Notes under the pieces: generated by a model
Database searches by the model: none
Seen by the model: the letters and a program-made list of their open reading frames with translations, nothing else
Told to the model about the DNA's origin: nothing
Made by a program: the position numbers and the translations under genes
NCBI GenBank assembly: GCA_051861445.1
Contig: JBHYCS010000013.1
Span: 78,967 to 142,966 of the forward strand
Source of the DNA: Parasediminibacterium sp051861445
GTDB taxonomy: Bacteria; Bacteroidota; Bacteroidia; Chitinophagales; Chitinophagaceae
Length of the DNA: 64,000 nt
Direction of reading: 5' to 3'
Shown here: positions 61,293 through 64,000 of the stretch, in pieces
Position numbering within the stretch: position 1 is the first letter of the stretch
How the letters are laid out: each line of letters opens with the position of its first letter

Positions 61293-63872
61293 ATGAGAAA
61301 ACTATTGTTAGCATCGGTGTTGCTTTCTAGCTCATTTGCAATGGCTCAGCAAAGACCAACCGTTCCTACACCTACAACCCCAACTCCTACTTCTACAGGC
61401 GCTCCTAATTTGGCAGGATTAATGGGAGGTTTAGGTGGTAGAAGTGCTTCACAAGGCCCAAAACCTTTTAAAGAAGTAATTACCGACAAAGCTGTAAGTA
61501 AAAAAGGATTATTTACGGTACATAAAGTAGAAGATAAATACTACTTCGAAATTGGCGACACTTTACTAGGGAGAGAAATTTTAGCAGTTACTCGTTTTGC
61601 TAAAGTGCCTAGTGGTGCTGGTTATGGTGGCGAAATTGCCAATCAGCAAACTCTTAGCTTTGAGAAAGGCCCTAATAACACCATTTTCTTACGTGTTATT
61701 ACTTTAATTAGCGTTGCAGATTCTACAGATGCTATTTACAAAGCTGTAAGTAATTCAAATGTAAATACTATAGCTAATGCGTTTCCTGTATCTGCTTTTG
61801 GCAAAGACAGTCTTAACCCAAGTAGCATTATTGATGTAACTGATTTTTTTAAGGGTGATAATCAACCTGTTAGTCTTAGTGCAAATGCTAAAAGAAGATA
61901 TAATTTTTCGATTTTAGCAGCTGACAGATCGTACATTCAAAAAATTACGACTTATCCAATAAATACAGAAATTAGAACTGTAAAAACCTTTAATGCTTCT
62001 AGTGGTGGCGGTTTTTCTATTTCTCCTTCTCCATTTCCTTCAGGTGCATCTTTACCTGCTGCAAACGCTTCAGGTGCTGTAACTTTAGAAATGAATACTT
62101 CATTGTTGTTGTTACCAAAAACACCAATGGCAAGAAGATTAGCTGATAGAAGAGTTGGATACTTTACAGAAGATTTTGTAAAATTTGGTGACGACCAGCA
62201 AAAAGTTGAGGACAAAGAATTTGCTATTCGTTGGCGTTTAGAACCAAAAGAAGGTGAATGGGATAAATGGATGAAAGGTGAACTGGTAGAACCAAAAAAA
62301 CAAATTGTTTACTATATAGATCCTGCAACTCCAAAACAATGGAGAAAGCATTTGATTTTAGGTATAAACGATTGGCAAAAAGCATTTGAAAAAGCAGGTT
62401 TTAAAAATGCAATTGTTGGTAAAGAATGGCCAGAAAATGATACTACTATGAGCTTAGAAGATGCTCGTTTTTCTGTAGTAAGATATTTTGCATCGAATAT
62501 TGAGAATGCTTATGGACCAAACGTTCATGACCCAAGAAGTGGAGAAATTTTAGAAAGCCATATTGGTTGGTATCATAATGTAATGAAATTAGTACATGAT
62601 TGGTACATGATTCAAACTGCAGCTGTAGATCCTAGAGCTAGAAAAATGAAATTTGACGACGATTTAATGGGTGATTTAATTCGTTTTGTATCTAGCCACG
62701 AAGTTGGACACACACTTGGTTTAGCTCATAATATGGGAAATAGTAGCAAAACGCCTGTAGAAAAATTAAGAGATAAAGCTTGGGTTGAAGCAAATGGACA
62801 TACAGGTTCTATTATGGATTATGCTCGTTTTAACTATGTTGCTCAACCGGAAGATAATATTGGAAAAGCTGGTTTGTATCCTAGAATTGGAGATTATGAT
62901 TTGTGGGCAATTAAATGGGGTTACGGTTATATACCTGGTGCAACAGAAGAAGAACAACATCTTGCTAGCAACAAAATGATTATTGCAGCATTGAAAGAAA
63001 ATCCTCGTCATTATTTTGGTACGTATGAAAGAGGTAATAGTGTAGATCCAAGAACACAGAGTGAAGACTTAAGTGATAATGCTGTAAAAGCTAGCGAATA
63101 CGGTATTAAAAACTTACAACGCATTTTACCAAACTTACCAGAATGGACCAAAGAAGAAGCTGATTTGAATGAAAATTTAGGTTCTATTTATACACAATTA
63201 TTGGGTCAATTCAGACGCTATATTGGCCATGTAACAAGAAATGTAGGTGGTGTTACAGAAACATTTAAGAGTGTAGAACAAGAAGGTGCTGTGTATGAAC
63301 TTACACCTAAAGAAAAACAAAAAGAAGCAGTTGTATTTTTAAACAAGCAATTGTTTGAAACACCAAAATGGTTGATTAATAAAGACATTTGGAATAAAAT
63401 TAACAACCCAATTAGCTTAGATCCTGTGGCAAATGCACAAGAATCTGGATTGGCGAATTTAATTAGTGCAGATAGATTAAATCGTATGCAAATTTGCTTA
63501 GAGCGTTTTGGTGCAGAAAAAACATACAATGCTTTAGAGTTGCTTACAGACGTACAAACAAGTTTATTTACAGAATTATCTTCTAAAAAACCAATTGATG
63601 AGTATAGAAGATTATTGCAAAAAAGCTATGTAGATAAATTGGGTGCAATGATTGCTCCTAACAGTGCTAGTAATAGTGTTAGTATTCAAGGTCTTTCTAT
63701 CAGTTTTGGACCAGATTTAAAGAGAAGTGATTTACCTGCAATTGCTAGAGGTCAGTTGGTACAATTGCGTAGTCAATTGTTAGCAGCTATTCCAACAACT
63801 GCTGACAAAATGAGCAAATTACATTTGCAAGATTTAGTTGAAAAAATTAAAATGGCTTTAGACCCTAAATAA
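61293..63872 (+). CDS. secreted zinc metalloprotease (DUF5117/DUF4953-type, metzincin motif)
   Basis: 859 residues from the ATG at 61293, which gives a signal peptide (MRKLLLASVLLSSSFAMAQ); the 20-codon extension upstream does not. A Pro/Thr-rich linker and Gly-rich stretch follow, then a long beta-rich domain. The zinc site HEVGHTLGLAH starts at about residue 469 (HExxHxxGxxH) and is followed by a Met-turn candidate GSIMDYARFNY, so this is a metzincin-like enzyme. The build matches the large DUF5117-DUF4953 zinc-dependent proteases common in Bacteroidota, whose substrates are unknown. There is no T9SS sorting domain at the C-terminus, so it is probably periplasmic. Confidence 0.9.
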   Translation: MRKLLLASVLLSSSFAMAQQRPTVPTPTTPTPTSTGAPNLAGLMGGLGGRSASQGPKPFKEVITDKAVSKKGLFTVHKVEDKYYFEIGDTLLGREILAVTRFAKVPSGAGYGGEIANQQTLSFEKGPNNTIFLRVITLISVADSTDAIYKAVSNSNVNTIANAFPVSAFGKDSLNPSSIIDVTDFFKGDNQPVSLSANAKRRYNFSILAADRSYIQKITTYPINTEIRTVKTFNASSGGGFSISPSPFPSGASLPAANASGAVTLEMNTSLLLLPKTPMARRLADRRVGYFTEDFVKFGDDQQKVEDKEFAIRWRLEPKEGEWDKWMKGELVEPKKQIVYYIDPATPKQWRKHLILGINDWQKAFEKAGFKNAIVGKEWPENDTTMSLEDARFSVVRYFASNIENAYGPNVHDPRSGEILESHIGWYHNVMKLVHDWYMIQTAAVDPRARKMKFDDDLMGDLIRFVSSHEVGHTLGLAHNMGNSSKTPVEKLRDKAWVEANGHTGSIMDYARFNYVAQPEDNIGKAGLYPRIGDYDLWAIKWGYGYIPGATEEEQHLASNKMIIAALKENPRHYFGTYERGNSVDPRTQSEDLSDNAVKASEYGIKNLQRILPNLPEWTKEEADLNENLGSIYTQLLGQFRRYIGHVTRNVGGVTETFKSVEQEGAVYELTPKEKQKEAVVFLNKQLFETPKWLINKDIWNKINNPISLDPVANAQESGLANLISADRLNRMQICLERFGAEKTYNALELLTDVQTSLFTELSSKKPIDEYRRLLQKSYVDKLGAMIAPNSASNSVSIQGLSISFGPDLKRSDLPAIARGQLVQLRSQLLAAIPTTADKMSKLHLQDLVEKIKMALDPK

Positions 63873-63893
63873 TTTTATCAATCAATATTTTAC

Positions 63894-63929
63894 AAAACCC
63901 TTGTAGCAAGTTTGTTACAAGGGTTTTTT
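63894..63929 (+). terminator. intrinsic terminator after the metalloprotease
   Basis: 12-bp perfect stem AAAACCCTTGTA / TACAAGGGTTTT (63894-63905 with 63916-63927), followed by a T-run. The last 70 bp of the window hold nothing I can identify. Confidence 0.88.
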
Positions 63930-64000
63930 GTTGCATAAAGTGATATAGTACAAGAGTGCGACCTTTAGGTTTGTTTTAAGTTCTTTGATAGATTAGTTAT

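Overview
The window is AT-rich chromosomal DNA from a member of the Bacteroidota, most likely a Chitinophagales-type organism (family level is inference). The evidence is the type IX secretion/gliding genes gldJ, porU and porV, a PorP/SprF-like protein, a giant protein with a gliding-type C-terminal sorting domain, the Bacteroidota-type heptaprenylglyceryl phosphate synthase PcrB, Bacteroidota-style TonB/ExbB/ExbD, and promoters of the TTTG-N19/20-TAnnTTTG type in place of the E. coli consensus. A 100-N scaffold gap shows this is a draft assembly. I see no rRNA, tRNA, CRISPR array or intact insertion sequence.

Layout. 1-3.9 kb: the end of a surface-polysaccharide locus on the minus strand (Wzx-like flippase cut by the window edge, Wzz-like co-polymerase, SLBB export protein). 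4.0-13.4 kb: ispF, then the T9SS block porV-porU (minus) divergent from gldJ-murF-DUF983-small membrane protein (plus). 13.5-16.9 kb: the B12-dependent ribonucleotide reductase nrdJ (minus). 17.3-27.5 kb: a plus-strand housekeeping run (pcrB, unknown exported protein, thiL, S41 protease, orphan LuxR-type regulator, upp, class-IV aminotransferase, AsmA-like protein) with one minus-strand lipoprotein. 27.5-28.2 kb: a receiver-HPt protein.

28.2-35.7 kb is an accessory zone. It holds a short GC-richer interspersed repeat, a triple-BON protein, a small His/Ala/Lys-rich protein, a decayed stretch with recognisable lipocalin and MgtC fragments, a DevBCA/TolC-like export operon (ATPase, lipoprotein adaptor, FtsX-type permease, outer-membrane channel) and a nitroreductase-like protein. 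It looks like an envelope-stress island under turnover.

35.7-38.9 kb: gatC, a LolD/MacB-type ATPase, cob(I)alamin adenosyltransferase (which would make the cofactor for nrdJ), an FMN reductase and a pirin. 39.0-48.9 kb: a three-gene surface operon on the minus strand, namely a giant T9SS type-B protein of at least about 1,954 residues interrupted by the gap, a PorP/SprF protein and an OmpA-family TPR protein; a near-consensus promoter and an unusually long leader precede it. 49.0-51.8 kb: a MarR-pirin-pirin-YceI operon whose promoter contains a perfect 16-bp palindrome. 51.8-55.3 kb: a SurA-like PPIase and typA. 55.4-56.9 kb: a DoxX-like protein and an alpha/beta hydrolase. 56.9-61.0 kb: exbB-exbD-exbD-tonB-tonB. 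61.3-63.9 kb: a large secreted metzincin-like metalloprotease.

The main theme is the cell envelope: polysaccharide export, T9SS secretion and its surface cargo, TonB energy transduction, outer-membrane protein folding and an envelope-stress exporter, set among ordinary metabolic genes. The items most worth checking are the gap and 213-bp repeat arithmetic in the giant surface gene, the MarR operator inside its own promoter, the decayed lipocalin/MgtC zone beside the exporter, and the interspersed repeat near 28.4 kb.
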